Notes under the pieces: model-generated
Seen by the model: only the letters and a program-made list of their open reading frames with translations
Databases searched by the model: none
What the model was told of the DNA's origin: nothing
Shown: one piece after another, positions 6,908 through 15,310 of the stretch
Layout of the letters: the number at the start of each line of letters is the position of its first letter
How positions within the stretch are numbered: the first letter of the stretch is position 1
Position numbers and translations under genes: made by a program
Assembly (NCBI GenBank): GCA_003762715.1
Contig: RIBJ01000036.1
Location: 39,089-103,088 of the forward strand
Length of the DNA stretch: 64,000 bases
Direction of reading: 5' to 3'
Source of the DNA: Muribaculaceae bacterium Isolate-104 (HZI)
GTDB lineage: Bacteria; Bacteroidota; Bacteroidia; Bacteroidales; Muribaculaceae

Positions 6908-9604
6908 TTAAAAAATGCGTTGCTGTCCGGTGAGTTCATCGCGCACCTCATCATCGGAACGATCCGGCTCTACAGCCTCTCCGGTGTCGGGAACTTCTGC
7001 CGGGACTTCTGCCGTGGATTCTTCAGCAACATGCTCTTCCGCAACGATTCTCGGCTCTGTTTCCACAACCGACGCCACTGCGAACTGGGTAAGACGCTTG
7101 CCTTTTGCCCTGAACGACTTCGCGCCAACAAAATCCATGGCATCCACAAGCATGGAGCCGCGCACACTGTCCGCTCCGCCAAACACCACTTCAAATCTGG
7201 CTCCGGGAGCATCGCTGAGCGCTGTAAGCGAAGACTTGGGGTTGTCTCCTATGAAACTCTGCCGCTTGGGCGATGATTCAAAATTGAAACGTTTCAGATA
7301 GTAAAATCCCTGCGAGGCATCAAAGAGAACCGCAGTCCACACCTTGTCGGGCTTGAGCAGTTCTATCCGTGCTATATTTTCATCATAGTGGTTTGTGCTG
7401 TCAAACGAAGTTGTGTAAAACTCCCCGTTCTTCAGCACCACAAGCACCTGATCGGCGGCATTGAACTCTCCGAGATAGTCACCCCTGCCCTCATAGTTCA
7501 GGCGCAGCACATCGGGGTCAAACCATACCTTGCGCCCGCCGAGAGTTGACTGACCCGCCTCTTTTAGCTTTATGGAATGTACCTCGTTACGGGTAACGAT
7601 ATTGCCCAGCGAACCCTTGTTTTTGGGCTTGAGGTCGGCAAAATCAATATCAAACTGTAAAGTTTTGAGTTTAGGCTTCGGCTTAAGGGTTACTTTCACA
7701 ATCTCTGCCTCTCCGTTGGGGTTGGCTGAGAAGTATTTTATCTTACTGCCGGGTTTACCTTGCGTAAGGTTATACATCTTGTCGCGGGTCACGCCTGTGA
7801 CATGGAAACGTTTCATATAGTATGTACCGCCCTTGCCGTCCTGGTATATGACGTTGTATGTGGTGCGCTCATCACCTGGCTTGAACACCGCCACATGAAG
7901 TATGGGCGAGTCGGTTCCGACGAATATTTTATCAGCGACCCTGATAACCTTGTAGTTGCCGTCGTTGTAAAAAATTATCACGTCGTCAAGTTCGGAACAG
8001 TTGCCTATGCACTCCAGCTCCTCCTCTCCTTTTAACGATGTGCCTATGAAGCCGCTTTTTCTTGCCACATACAGCTTTTGGTTTGCCTCGGCAACCCGCG
8101 CCGCCGCTATTGTCTCGAAACTGCGTATGGCGGTTGTGCGCGGAAAATCCGCTCCATATTTTTTCTTAAGACTCGAGAACCATTTTATAGTGTACTCCGT
8201 CAGATGCGACAGTTTGGAGTTAATTTCGTCTATTTTTTTGTTTATGGCGACAATCGCCTCGTCTGCCGCTGCCGAGTTAAAGCGCAGTATGCGCGCCATC
8301 TTTATGTCAAGAAGCCTGAGAAGGTCTTCATCGGTTACAGGGCGTACCAGTTTGGAGGCAAATGCTTCGATGCGCTTGCCAATGTGGCGTATCGCAGCCT
8401 GCTTAGACTCGCTTGTCTCAAACTCCTTGTCCTTATATATGCGCTCTTCAATGAATATACGCTCCAAGGTGGAGAAATGCAACGATTCACGAGCCTCGCC
8501 AAGCTCTATTTCAAGCTCTGCCTTGAGAATGTCGCGGGTTCTGTTGACATTACGGCGCAAAACATCGCTTACTCCGACAAAATGAGGCTTGTTGTCGTAA
8601 ATCACACAGCAGTTAGGCGAAATGGCAAGCTCGCAGTCGGTAAAGGCGTACAAGGCATCGATAGTCTTGTCGCTGGAAACACCTGCCTGAAGATAAACCA
8701 TCACAAGAGCGGTAGCCGCCGTGTTGTCATCGACCTGACGTATCTTTATCTTTCCTTTTTCGTTGGCTTTCAGTATCGATTCAATAAGGCTGCCGCTTGT
8801 AACACCGTACGGAAGTTCCGTTATTGCCAGTGTGCGGTTGTCAACCTTTTCTATTTTCGCTCTTACTCTGACCCTGCCTCCGCGGGCACCGTCATTATAA
8901 CGGCTCACATCAATGAGTCCGCCCGTCGCGAAATCGGGGTACAGTTCGAAGTCCTCGCCCTTGAGAAAGGCAATCGCCGCGTCAATTATTTCGTTGAAAT
9001 TGTGAGGCAGTATAAGGCTTGAAAGTCCGGCAGCTATACCTCCCACGCCCTGAGCGAGAAGCAACGGAAATTTGGCGGGAAAAGTAACAGGTTCCTTGCT
9101 TCTGCCGTCATAGCTTGGTGTCCATTGGGTCACTTTGGGATTATACAGAACTTCCGATGCAAATTCGCTCAGACGCGCCTCGATGTAACGTCCGGCAGCC
9201 GCGCTTGCTCCCGTGAGTACATTGCCCCAGTTTCCCTGAGTTTCCACTAACAGACCCTTCTGACCGAGCTGCACAAGCGCGCCATATATCGATGCATCGC
9301 CATGCGGGTGATATGCCATTGTAGCACCGACTATATTCGCAACCTTGATAAAACGTTCGTCATCGAGTTTTTTCATTGTGTGAAGCAAACGGCGCTGAAC
9401 CGGTTTCAGACCATCATCGGCATGAGGAATGGCGCGGTCAAGAATGGTATACGACGCATAGTCGAGATACCAGCTCTGGAACATGCCGCGCAACTGATGT
9501 CGCACAGTGTCGTCAGTAAGATCTACAAGCATAGAGCCAAAGCCGCCTTCTCCGGCTTCGGCGCTTTCTTCCGGTTCTTCTTCAGGAATGTATTCGTCGC
9601 TCAT
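6908..9604 (-). CDS. parC: DNA topoisomerase IV subunit A (GyrA/ParC family)
   Basis: An 898-residue type IIA topoisomerase A subunit, which breaks and rejoins DNA together with a ParE/GyrB ATPase subunit not present here. The acidic N-terminus is followed by the breakage-reunion domain: LKPVQRRLLHTM, YHPHGDASIYGALVQLGQKG and the active-site tyrosine Y140 in AAAGRYIEARLS. A coiled-coil region lies in the middle, then a C-terminal domain with irregular beta-propeller-like repeats and a hydrophilic tail. I call it ParC and not GyrA because the propeller lacks a clear GyrA box. The start is the ATG at 9604; the TTG at 9610 is an in-frame alternative. It heads a three-gene operon and has its own promoter. 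Confidence 0.87.
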   Translation of the reverse strand: MSDEYIPEEEPEESAEAGEGGFGSMLVDLTDDTVRHQLRGMFQSWYLDYASYTILDRAIPHADDGLKPVQRRLLHTMKKLDDERFIKVANIVGATMAYHPHGDASIYGALVQLGQKGLLVETQGNWGNVLTGASAAAGRYIEARLSEFASEVLYNPKVTQWTPSYDGRSKEPVTFPAKFPLLLAQGVGGIAAGLSSLILPHNFNEIIDAAIAFLKGEDFELYPDFATGGLIDVSRYNDGARGGRVRVRAKIEKVDNRTLAITELPYGVTSGSLIESILKANEKGKIKIRQVDDNTAATALVMVYLQAGVSSDKTIDALYAFTDCELAISPNCCVIYDNKPHFVGVSDVLRRNVNRTRDILKAELEIELGEARESLHFSTLERIFIEERIYKDKEFETSESKQAAIRHIGKRIEAFASKLVRPVTDEDLLRLLDIKMARILRFNSAAADEAIVAINKKIDEINSKLSHLTEYTIKWFSSLKKKYGADFPRTTAIRSFETIAAARVAEANQKLYVARKSGFIGTSLKGEEELECIGNCSELDDVIIFYNDGNYKVIRVADKIFVGTDSPILHVAVFKPGDERTTYNVIYQDGKGGTYYMKRFHVTGVTRDKMYNLTQGKPGSKIKYFSANPNGEAEIVKVTLKPKPKLKTLQFDIDFADLKPKNKGSLGNIVTRNEVHSIKLKEAGQSTLGGRKVWFDPDVLRLNYEGRGDYLGEFNAADQVLVVLKNGEFYTTSFDSTNHYDENIARIELLKPDKVWTAVLFDASQGFYYLKRFNFESSPKRQSFIGDNPKSSLTALSDAPGARFEVVFGGADSVRGSMLVDAMDFVGAKSFRAKGKRLTQFAVASVVETEPRIVAEEHVAEESTAEVPAEVPDTGEAVEPDRSDDEVRDELTGQQRIF

Positions 9605-9630
9605 TTTCAATAGTATTCAGGGTATACCTG

Positions 9631-9664
9631 CAAAGTTAACGAATTTTGACGAAAAAACCGCAAA
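9631..9664 (-). promoter_or_regulatory. Promoter for the parC operon
   Basis: Reading the minus strand, the -7 box TAACTTTG is at 9638-9631 and TTTG of the -33 region lies at 9664-9661, with a 22-base spacer. The ATG is about 27 bases past the -7 box. Confidence 0.6.
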
Positions 9665-9685
9665 ACGAAACAATGTATCAGATAT

Positions 9686-10261
9686 TCATCCGGCAAAAAT
9701 GCGGGCTATCACTTCTGGGAAATATTTGTATTCAAGCTCATGGACTTTCTGCTCCACAGACAATGGGGTGTCGTTAGGAGACACAACTGCCGATGCCTGA
9801 AATATGATTTCGCCCTTATCGTACTCTTCGGTGACATAGTGAATTGTAATGCCGGTCTCAGATTCTCCCGCCTCCACTACCGCTCGGTGGACATTGCTGC
9901 CGTACATGCCCTTCCCCCCGAATTTCGGCAGAAGAGATGGGTGTATATTCACTATCCTGTAACGTCTGACAAGGTACGACGGCACCATAAGCAAGAAGCC
10001 GGCAAGCACTATTGCATCAGTGTTGTACTTCTCAAGCACAGCCATAGTTGCGGAGCCGTCGGCAAACATTGCTTTCGTGATTACCTCCACCGACACACCA
10101 AGACTTCGCGCACGCGACACTACTCCGGCATCCGGTCTGCTTGACACTATAAGCGACACCCGCACCCGAGACCCGGACACATTCAGCTTCCGGACAATGT
10201 TTTCAGCATTTGAACCATTACCGGATGCAAATACCGCAATATTAATTATTTTATCGGTCAT
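9686..10261 (-). CDS. purN: Phosphoribosylglycinamide formyltransferase
   Basis: A protein of 191 residues, catalysing the third step of purine synthesis: transfer of a formyl group from 10-formyl-tetrahydrofolate to GAR. Family marks seen are the N-terminal VFASGNGSNAENI, the catalytic block ...GFLLMVPSYLVRRYRIVNIHPSLLPKFGGKGMYG with its NIHPSLLP, and GITIHYVTEEYDKGEIIFQ. The ATG at 10261 is the only start that fits the family; the longer open frame would run through the promoter. The -7 box ends only five bases before this ATG, so the message is probably leaderless. It is transcribed alone. Confidence 0.95.
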   Translation of the reverse strand: MTDKIINIAVFASGNGSNAENIVRKLNVSGSRVRVSLIVSSRPDAGVVSRARSLGVSVEVITKAMFADGSATMAVLEKYNTDAIVLAGFLLMVPSYLVRRYRIVNIHPSLLPKFGGKGMYGSNVHRAVVEAGESETGITIHYVTEEYDKGEIIFQASAVVSPNDTPLSVEQKVHELEYKYFPEVIARIFAG

Positions 10262-10266
10262 GAGTA

Positions 10267-10297
10267 CAAAGTTACTGAGTTTACACCTGTTAAACAA
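10267..10297 (-). promoter_or_regulatory. purN promoter, predicted to give a leaderless mRNA
   Basis: On the minus strand TTG is at 10297-10295, then 20 bases, then TAACTTTG at 10274-10267. The purN ATG starts at 10261, about where transcription should begin. Confidence 0.7.
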
Positions 10298-10321
10298 GAC
10301 GTAATTTTGAATAGCGCCGCC

Positions 10322-10363
10322 ACAAAAAAACAAATCGGGCACCGACTTGCGCCGATGCCCGAT
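10322..10363 (-). terminator. Rho-independent terminator of the exbB-exbD-exbD-tonB operon
   Basis: An 8-bp perfect stem (10334-10341 with 10356-10363), followed on the minus strand by TTTG and a run of seven T. Confidence 0.85.
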
Positions 10364-10384
10364 ACATATTGAAGTTGTATAAGA

Positions 10385-11239
10385 TTAGTTCTGACTGATA
10401 ATCTTAAATCTAACAGGTGCTGTGAAGTAGCAGTTCACTGCGTGACCGTTCATCTTGCCGGGGATAAACTTAGGCAGAGATTTGATTACGCGGATAGCTT
10501 CTTTGTCAAGGTTGGGGTCAACCGGCTTGAGTACTTTGACATCACCGATAGTTCCGTCCTTTTTCACAACGAAACGAACTCTAACTGTACCCTGGACGCC
10601 ATTTTCAAGAGCAACTTGAGGGTATTCGGTGTGTTCGCCGAGCCATTTGATCAGAGCGCCGTCACCACCGGGGAACATTGCATTCTGCTCTACTGCATCA
10701 AACACATAGTCCTCGTCAGGTTCGGTTTTCTCTTCAACAACAACAACGTCCTTGTGCTCCTGGGCGTTGATGATATCGTCAACACCACGATCCTCATTTA
10801 CTTTACCGATTGCTCGGTCATCTTCCTTGAGTTCGTCCTGGCTCTGAAGTTCGTCTGTCACTTCATCGTCTTTGACAATAGCAATCTCGGTAGCTTTGGC
10901 AGTATTAAGAAGGTCTTCCTTGATAACCTCTTCTACTTTCTGCTCCTCAACTCTCTGGAGTTCTTCTTCAGGCTCGTCCACAGGTTCCTCTGCAACTTCC
11001 ATCACAGCCATGCTCTGCTCGATAGTGTCTTCAGGACGAGCTTCAGCCGCTTTAATGACAGTGTTTACAAGGAATGCGAGAGCGAAAAGAATTGCGATAA
11101 CAATGACTATTACAATCATAGCCTTGTTGTGGCGGGCGTCAGATTCTTTGCGGAGCTGGTAAGCGCCAAACTCCTTGTTTTTGCCTTCGAATACTATATC
11201 GCGCCACTCTTTTGATGAAAGATCTACATCTTTTGCCAT
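10385..11239 (-). CDS. tonB: Energy transducer TonB
   Basis: A protein of 284 residues. The N-terminal cytoplasmic segment (SKEWRDIVFEGKNKEFGAYQLRK in pieces) is typical of Bacteroidetes TonB. One transmembrane helix follows at ~41-62, then a long acidic, Glu/Asp/Val-rich periplasmic spacer instead of the usual Pro-rich one. The C-terminal TonB domain (~190-284) has FPGGDGALIKWLGEHTEYPQVALENGVQGTVRVRFVV in segments and ends VNCYFTAPVRFKI. It transmits proton-motive force from ExbB/ExbD to outer-membrane TonB-dependent transporters. It is the last gene of the four-gene operon, directly before a terminator. Confidence 0.94.
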   Translation of the reverse strand: MAKDVDLSSKEWRDIVFEGKNKEFGAYQLRKESDARHNKAMIVIVIVIAILFALAFLVNTVIKAAEARPEDTIEQSMAVMEVAEEPVDEPEEELQRVEEQKVEEVIKEDLLNTAKATEIAIVKDDEVTDELQSQDELKEDDRAIGKVNEDRGVDDIINAQEHKDVVVVEEKTEPDEDYVFDAVEQNAMFPGGDGALIKWLGEHTEYPQVALENGVQGTVRVRFVVKKDGTIGDVKVLKPVDPNLDKEAIRVIKSLPKFIPGKMNGHAVNCYFTAPVRFKIISQN

Positions 11240-11283
11240 TTTTCTTAAGCTTTTAAAGTTAATATATAATCAATCATCAAAAA

Positions 11284-12024
11284 TCACGGGTTCATACGAT
11301 TGTAAGCCTGAATCATCAGAGAGTCGTCATGATTGATGTTGTCAATCTGGTAACGGCTGATCTGGTTGATCTGCATTTCGTCAAGAGCTCCAATCAAGCT
11401 TGCCCAAGATGCTTCGGGGGTAGCTTTAATGACAACAACAGGACGAGTGAGAGTGGAGTCGTTGCGGATTTCCTTGGCTCTTGCCTGGAAGATACTGTCG
11501 TTCTTATCCTTGTTTGAGTGGAATTCTTTTGCGCGCCATTTCACTTTCAGGTCATCGATTTTTGCGAGAACCTGTTTGTTGCGGTCATGCAGGATTTTAC
11601 GGATACCACGCTGTACATCCCCTTCGTTGCCGAGGAAAGTCTCCTTCTGCAGGTTTGAGGAAGTCACATTACCTGTAGCTTCGTCTTTCACCACCTGGGG
11701 TTTGCCTTCGTAGTAATATACAATGTTAATGGGTTTACCTTCGTCGTCTTTCTTCACATCGCCTTTTTCATTGCGCTGAGTGTCAACGATCAGGGTAATA
11801 GCCTCTGATTCTTTAGCCTGACTCATCTCCTCCTGTTCAACCTTCTCGTTAGTGGGAAGGGTAATCTGGAGGGTCTGTGATTTAATCATAGTGGTACAAA
11901 GCATAAAGAACGTAATCAGAAGCATGTTCATGTCAACCATGGGAGTGAAGTCCACATGGATTGCCATCTTCTTCTGGGCGCCTTTTTTCTTTTTGCCCTT
12001 GTCTGATTGTTCAATCTGTGCCAT
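11284..12024 (-). CDS. exbD: Biopolymer transporter ExbD (second copy in operon)
   Basis: A protein of 246 residues with one N-terminal transmembrane helix (FTPMVDMNMLLITFFMLCTTM), including the aspartate expected in the proton path of ExbD/TolR. The remaining ~190 residues are periplasmic, clearly longer than the ~140-residue E. coli ExbD, with a charged insertion around residues 75-150. The end (VVIKATPEASWASLIGALDEMQINQISRYQI) matches the TolR/ExbD C-terminal fold. It begins six bases after the upstream exbD. The two copies differ in sequence and so are not a recent duplication. Confidence 0.92.
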   Translation of the reverse strand: MAQIEQSDKGKKKKGAQKKMAIHVDFTPMVDMNMLLITFFMLCTTMIKSQTLQITLPTNEKVEQEEMSQAKESEAITLIVDTQRNEKGDVKKDDEGKPINIVYYYEGKPQVVKDEATGNVTSSNLQKETFLGNEGDVQRGIRKILHDRNKQVLAKIDDLKVKWRAKEFHSNKDKNDSIFQARAKEIRNDSTLTRPVVVIKATPEASWASLIGALDEMQINQISRYQIDNINHDDSLMIQAYNRMNP

Positions 12025-12030
12025 AATGAT

Positions 12031-12747
12031 TTAGTCTTGCTCGGTTTTAAGTGCAGTCATCAAGCTGAAACGGTTCATCTTGAGTGTCTGAAGATTGTCA
12101 AGAACGTGGTGAACGATCTCATAGGGAGTGTTCTGGTCGGCTTTGACAGCAATGCCCTCACCTTTCTTCATAGAAGCCTGAAGATTGTCGTTGCCACTTG
12201 AATAGATGGCACGCATCCATATCTGGAACTCATTCGGGGTGGTAAGATCCTTGTTATCGTTAATAGGTATGCCGATATCAGCACGTGACATGTCAGAGAT
12301 TACTTTGTCCTGCTCGGTCTGAGACATTCTCAGGAATGTGGGCAGCGCCTTGAACGGAACTCCAAACATATTGATTTTGGAGAACGTTGCGACATCAGCG
12401 TCTGTCAGTTCAACTTTGTTGTTGGGGTGGAGACGGTTGTACTCCTGAACAGCCTTTACGAGAATTTCGGCTCTGATGGCTTCCGAGCCCCAAGAGTCTT
12501 TGTTTTCCGCATCGGCGTCGCCAGCAACTGAAATGAACACTTTGCCTTCGGGAGAAACCAGGATCTGCGCAACGTTAGCGGTCGGCACCTTGATTTCAGA
12601 AACTGATGACGGTGTAATCACAGTCACGGGTTCTTTCTGAAGGAAAGTAGACGTCAACATGAAGAAAGTAAGCAAAAGAACAGTCACGTCACTCATCGCG
12701 GTCATGTCGATGAGGGTACTCTTTCTTTTAATTTTTACTTTTCCCAT
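12031..12747 (-). CDS. exbD: Biopolymer transporter ExbD (first copy in operon)
   Basis: A protein of 238 residues with the same plan as its neighbour: a short basic cytoplasmic tip (MGKVKIKRKS), a membrane helix with the conserved Asp (MSDVTVLLLTFFMLTSTFL), and a long periplasmic region ending in a TolR-like fold (GIAVKADQNTPYEIVHHVLDNLQTLKMNRFSLM). Residues ~65-150 are an insertion compared with enterobacterial ExbD. It lies between exbB (37 bases upstream) and the second exbD (6 bases downstream). Two different ExbD subunits may form a mixed stator with one ExbB; this is inference from gene order. Confidence 0.92.
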   Translation of the reverse strand: MGKVKIKRKSTLIDMTAMSDVTVLLLTFFMLTSTFLQKEPVTVITPSSVSEIKVPTANVAQILVSPEGKVFISVAGDADAENKDSWGSEAIRAEILVKAVQEYNRLHPNNKVELTDADVATFSKINMFGVPFKALPTFLRMSQTEQDKVISDMSRADIGIPINDNKDLTTPNEFQIWMRAIYSSGNDNLQASMKKGEGIAVKADQNTPYEIVHHVLDNLQTLKMNRFSLMTALKTEQD

Positions 12748-12784
12748 ATTACAGTTATTATATTATTTAAGGTGTAATACGGAA

Positions 12785-13609
12785 TTAGTGAGTAGCTGCA
12801 AATGTCTGAACGATAGAGTAGCCGATCTCGTCGATAGCGTATGTGAGGTTATCGATCTTGTTGGTGTAGTAGTTATACGAAATAACTGCGAATGCACCGG
12901 TTGCGATACCGAAGGCGGTGTTGATAAGAGCCTCTGAGATACCGGTAGAGAGTTCGGTTGAGTCGGGAGCACCACTCTGGGCAAGAGCCTGGAATGATTT
13001 GATCATACCGATTACAGTACCGAGAAGACCAACGAGAGTACCGAGGGTTGTCATGGTAGCCACGATGGGGAGGTTCTGCTGGAGAGAAGGCATTTCCATA
13101 GCGGTAGCCTCTTCAACTTCTTTCTGAAGAGTAGCGATTTTCTGCTCTTTTGAAAGAACGGTGTTCTGATCCATTTCCTCGTAGCGAACGAGAGCTGCAG
13201 CAACAACGTTGGCAACGCTGCCTTTCTGTTTTGCGCAGAGAGCTTTCGCACCGGCGATGTCGTTTTTAGCGAGACAAGCCTTAACACCTGCGACAAATTT
13301 TGTGATGTTGCCTTTACCTTTTGCGCTTGAGAGAGCGATGTAGCGCTCAACAGAAAGCACGATAACAGTAAGGAAGAGAGTCTGAAGAACAGGCACGATT
13401 ACGCCACCCATGTAGATAGTGCCCCAGATGTCGTGGGGGTGACCTTCCTCAAAGTGAGATTCGTGACCGAACCAGAAAATGAAAAGGCAAACTGCAACAA
13501 TGAAGCAAGCGATGATTACAAGAAACGCATTCTTGATACCACCAACTTTGCTACCTTCTTTTTTAGCCGCGGGCTTTGCCGCAGACTGAATGGGCTTTTG
13601 AGCTTCCAT
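12785..13609 (-). CDS. exbB: MotA/TolQ/ExbB proton channel family protein
   Basis: An inner-membrane protein of 274 residues, the proton-channel partner of ExbD. It has an Ala/Lys-rich N-terminus, a first membrane helix at ~26-46, a second at ~70-90, a cytoplasmic helical region and two C-terminal helices carrying the family signature (LPIVATMTTLGTLVGLLGTVIGMI and ...GISEALINTAFGIATGAFAVISYN). It is the first gene of the operon, with a strong promoter about 145 bases upstream that leaves a long leader of roughly 138 bases. Confidence 0.94.
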   Translation of the reverse strand: MEAQKPIQSAAKPAAKKEGSKVGGIKNAFLVIIACFIVAVCLFIFWFGHESHFEEGHPHDIWGTIYMGGVIVPVLQTLFLTVIVLSVERYIALSSAKGKGNITKFVAGVKACLAKNDIAGAKALCAKQKGSVANVVAAALVRYEEMDQNTVLSKEQKIATLQKEVEEATAMEMPSLQQNLPIVATMTTLGTLVGLLGTVIGMIKSFQALAQSGAPDSTELSTGISEALINTAFGIATGAFAVISYNYYTNKIDNLTYAIDEIGYSIVQTFAATH

Positions 13610-13754
13610 AATTGAGATAATTACTAATTGTTATTAAGGTTGATATTATGATTGTTTTGGAATTTCTTCTGGTACCAAGGTAAATGGCGAACTCGATGTT
13701 TTCGTGGTATCGATTTCTCTTGTTACGGCTTGGCTTCCTGCGGAAACACTTATG

Positions 13755-13785
13755 CAAAAGTATCATTTAGTTTTTAACTGACAAA
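13755..13785 (-). promoter_or_regulatory. Promoter for exbB-exbD-exbD-tonB
   Basis: On the minus strand TTTG at 13785-13782 is followed after 19 bases by the -7 box TACTTTTG at 13762-13755. This predicts a leader of ~138 bases before the exbB ATG. A weaker box (TACCTTGG) lies closer, near 13670. Confidence 0.75.
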
Positions 13786-13871
13786 ATTTTTACGGTTTAT
13801 TTTCAAATATCTTACTTTTCCGGCGTTTCGCCAAGCTATTTCACACTCGCAGATAGTAAGTTTAGCCGCTT

Positions 13872-13907
13872 TTTGTAAAGAAGTATTAAAATAAATATCT
13901 ACCTTTG
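13872..13907 (+). promoter_or_regulatory. Promoter for the nqrABCDEF operon
   Basis: The -7 box TACCTTTG is at 13900-13907. The nearest upstream TTTG (13872-13875) is 24 bases away, longer than the usual 19-20. This gives a leader of ~37 bases. The gene-free stretch 13610-13950 otherwise holds the divergent exbB promoter and A/T-rich sequence; I see no other gene in it. Confidence 0.6.
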
Positions 13908-13950
13908 CACGCTACAAAACCAGAATCCATCAATTACATCTACCTAAAAC

Positions 13951-15288
13951 ATGGAGAATTCTTTGAAGCTCAAACGAGGTCTGGATCTATGTATAGAGGG
14001 AGAGGCGGTCAAGGGTGAGCCAGTCGCGGTGCCTGCATCATGCGCGGCGGTTATTCCTGACGACTACCCCGGATTCACACCTAAACTTGAGGTGAAAGAA
14101 GGAGACCCGGTGGCAGCGGGAGCGCCACTGATGCATGACAAGAAATGCGAGTCGATAAAGCTGTGTTCTCCCATATCAGGCACCGTAACCGCCATTGTGC
14201 GCGGCGAACGCAGAAAAATAGAAAGGGTTGTCATCACATCTGACAATTGCGATAATTCCAAAAAATTCGATACCGGAGTAAGCGATGCGGGCAGTATCCG
14301 CAGTATTCTCATGGACAGCGGTCTCTGGGCGGAGATGCGCCAGCGTCCTTTTGACATTGTGCCGGAGGCGGATTCGGAGCCGCGTGACATCTTTGTCACC
14401 GCATTTGATTCGGCGCCTCTCGCGCCCGATCTTGATTTCGGCTCGGAAACCGGTCAGGAGCGTATCAACGCCGGCATCCGCGCCCTGAGCAAACTGACAT
14501 CCGGCAACGTTTATGTAAGCACCCGCAAGGAGTGTCGGTTTGCAGTACCGGACGAGGCGGTCCACTATATTGTTTCGGGACCTCATCCCTCAGGCAACCC
14601 CGGCATACAGGCAGCAAACATCGCCCCTATTAATAAAGGTGAGGTTGTGTGGACTCTCGACATTGTGACTGTTATGCGCATAGGCGCTCTGATGCTTTCC
14701 GGAGTCCGGGATTTCAGCACTGTCATTGCCGTTACCGGCCCGGAGGTAAAGAATCCATGCTACGAGCTGACTGTAGATGGTGCCGCAATAGCTCCGCTGC
14801 TTGAAAAGTGCATGGAAACGGGCGACAGACACCGCCGCATAATATCGGGCAATGTGCTTACCGGCATCAAGGTGGGCATTGACGGATTTCTGAGATATCC
14901 CTACCGCCAGATCACGGTAATCGCCGAGGGCGATGATATTGACGAGTTTATGGGCTGGGCATCTGTAAGTCCTAAAAAAATGAGCGTGAGCCGGTCATTC
15001 CCGTTCAGCTTCTTCAAAAAAAGATTTTCGCCGGACGCGCGCCTGCTTGGCGGCAGGAGAGCTATGATAGTAAGCGGTGAATACGACAAGGTGTTGCCGA
15101 TGGACATCATGCCTGAATACCTTCTCAAAGCCATTGGTTCAAGAAATGTCGAGATGATGGAAAACCTCGGCATTTATGAGATTGCCCCGGAGGATCTGGC
15201 GTTGTGCGAGTATGTGGACCCCTCCAAGACAGAAATACAGAAAATGGTAAGGGAGGGGCTTGACTGGTTGAAAAAAGAATTGGAATAA
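13951..15288 (+). CDS. nqrA: Na+-translocating NADH:quinone reductase subunit A
   Basis: A protein of 445 residues and a peripheral cytoplasmic subunit of Na+-NQR, the respiratory complex that couples NADH oxidation and quinone reduction to Na+ export. The N-terminus (LKLKRGLDLCIEGEA) and a lipoyl-like region (KCESIKLCSPISGTVTAIVRGERR) match NqrA. It lacks the CxxCxxC clusters of the related RnfC, and the full set of Nqr genes follows, so NqrA is chosen over RnfC. The family is implicated in quinone contact with NqrB. It is first of six genes, with 22 bases to nqrB. Confidence 0.96.
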   Translation: MENSLKLKRGLDLCIEGEAVKGEPVAVPASCAAVIPDDYPGFTPKLEVKEGDPVAAGAPLMHDKKCESIKLCSPISGTVTAIVRGERRKIERVVITSDNCDNSKKFDTGVSDAGSIRSILMDSGLWAEMRQRPFDIVPEADSEPRDIFVTAFDSAPLAPDLDFGSETGQERINAGIRALSKLTSGNVYVSTRKECRFAVPDEAVHYIVSGPHPSGNPGIQAANIAPINKGEVVWTLDIVTVMRIGALMLSGVRDFSTVIAVTGPEVKNPCYELTVDGAAIAPLLEKCMETGDRHRRIISGNVLTGIKVGIDGFLRYPYRQITVIAEGDDIDEFMGWASVSPKKMSVSRSFPFSFFKKRFSPDARLLGGRRAMIVSGEYDKVLPMDIMPEYLLKAIGSRNVEMMENLGIYEIAPEDLALCEYVDPSKTEIQKMVREGLDWLKKELE

Positions 15289-15310
15289 ACGAGAATCTAC
15301 CGACATAATT

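Noticed and set aside
8078..9022. A 314-codon plus-strand open frame inside parC
   Set aside because: It is antisense to an intact topoisomerase gene with full family motifs, has no signal or promoter and looks like a codon-bias shadow. The same applies to long antisense frames at 1038-1634, 10442-11215, 43309-44133, 51987-52871 and 29068-29616.
13563..13766. 67-codon minus-strand frame upstream of exbB
   Set aside because: It overlaps the exbB start and the promoter box, and lacks family resemblance.
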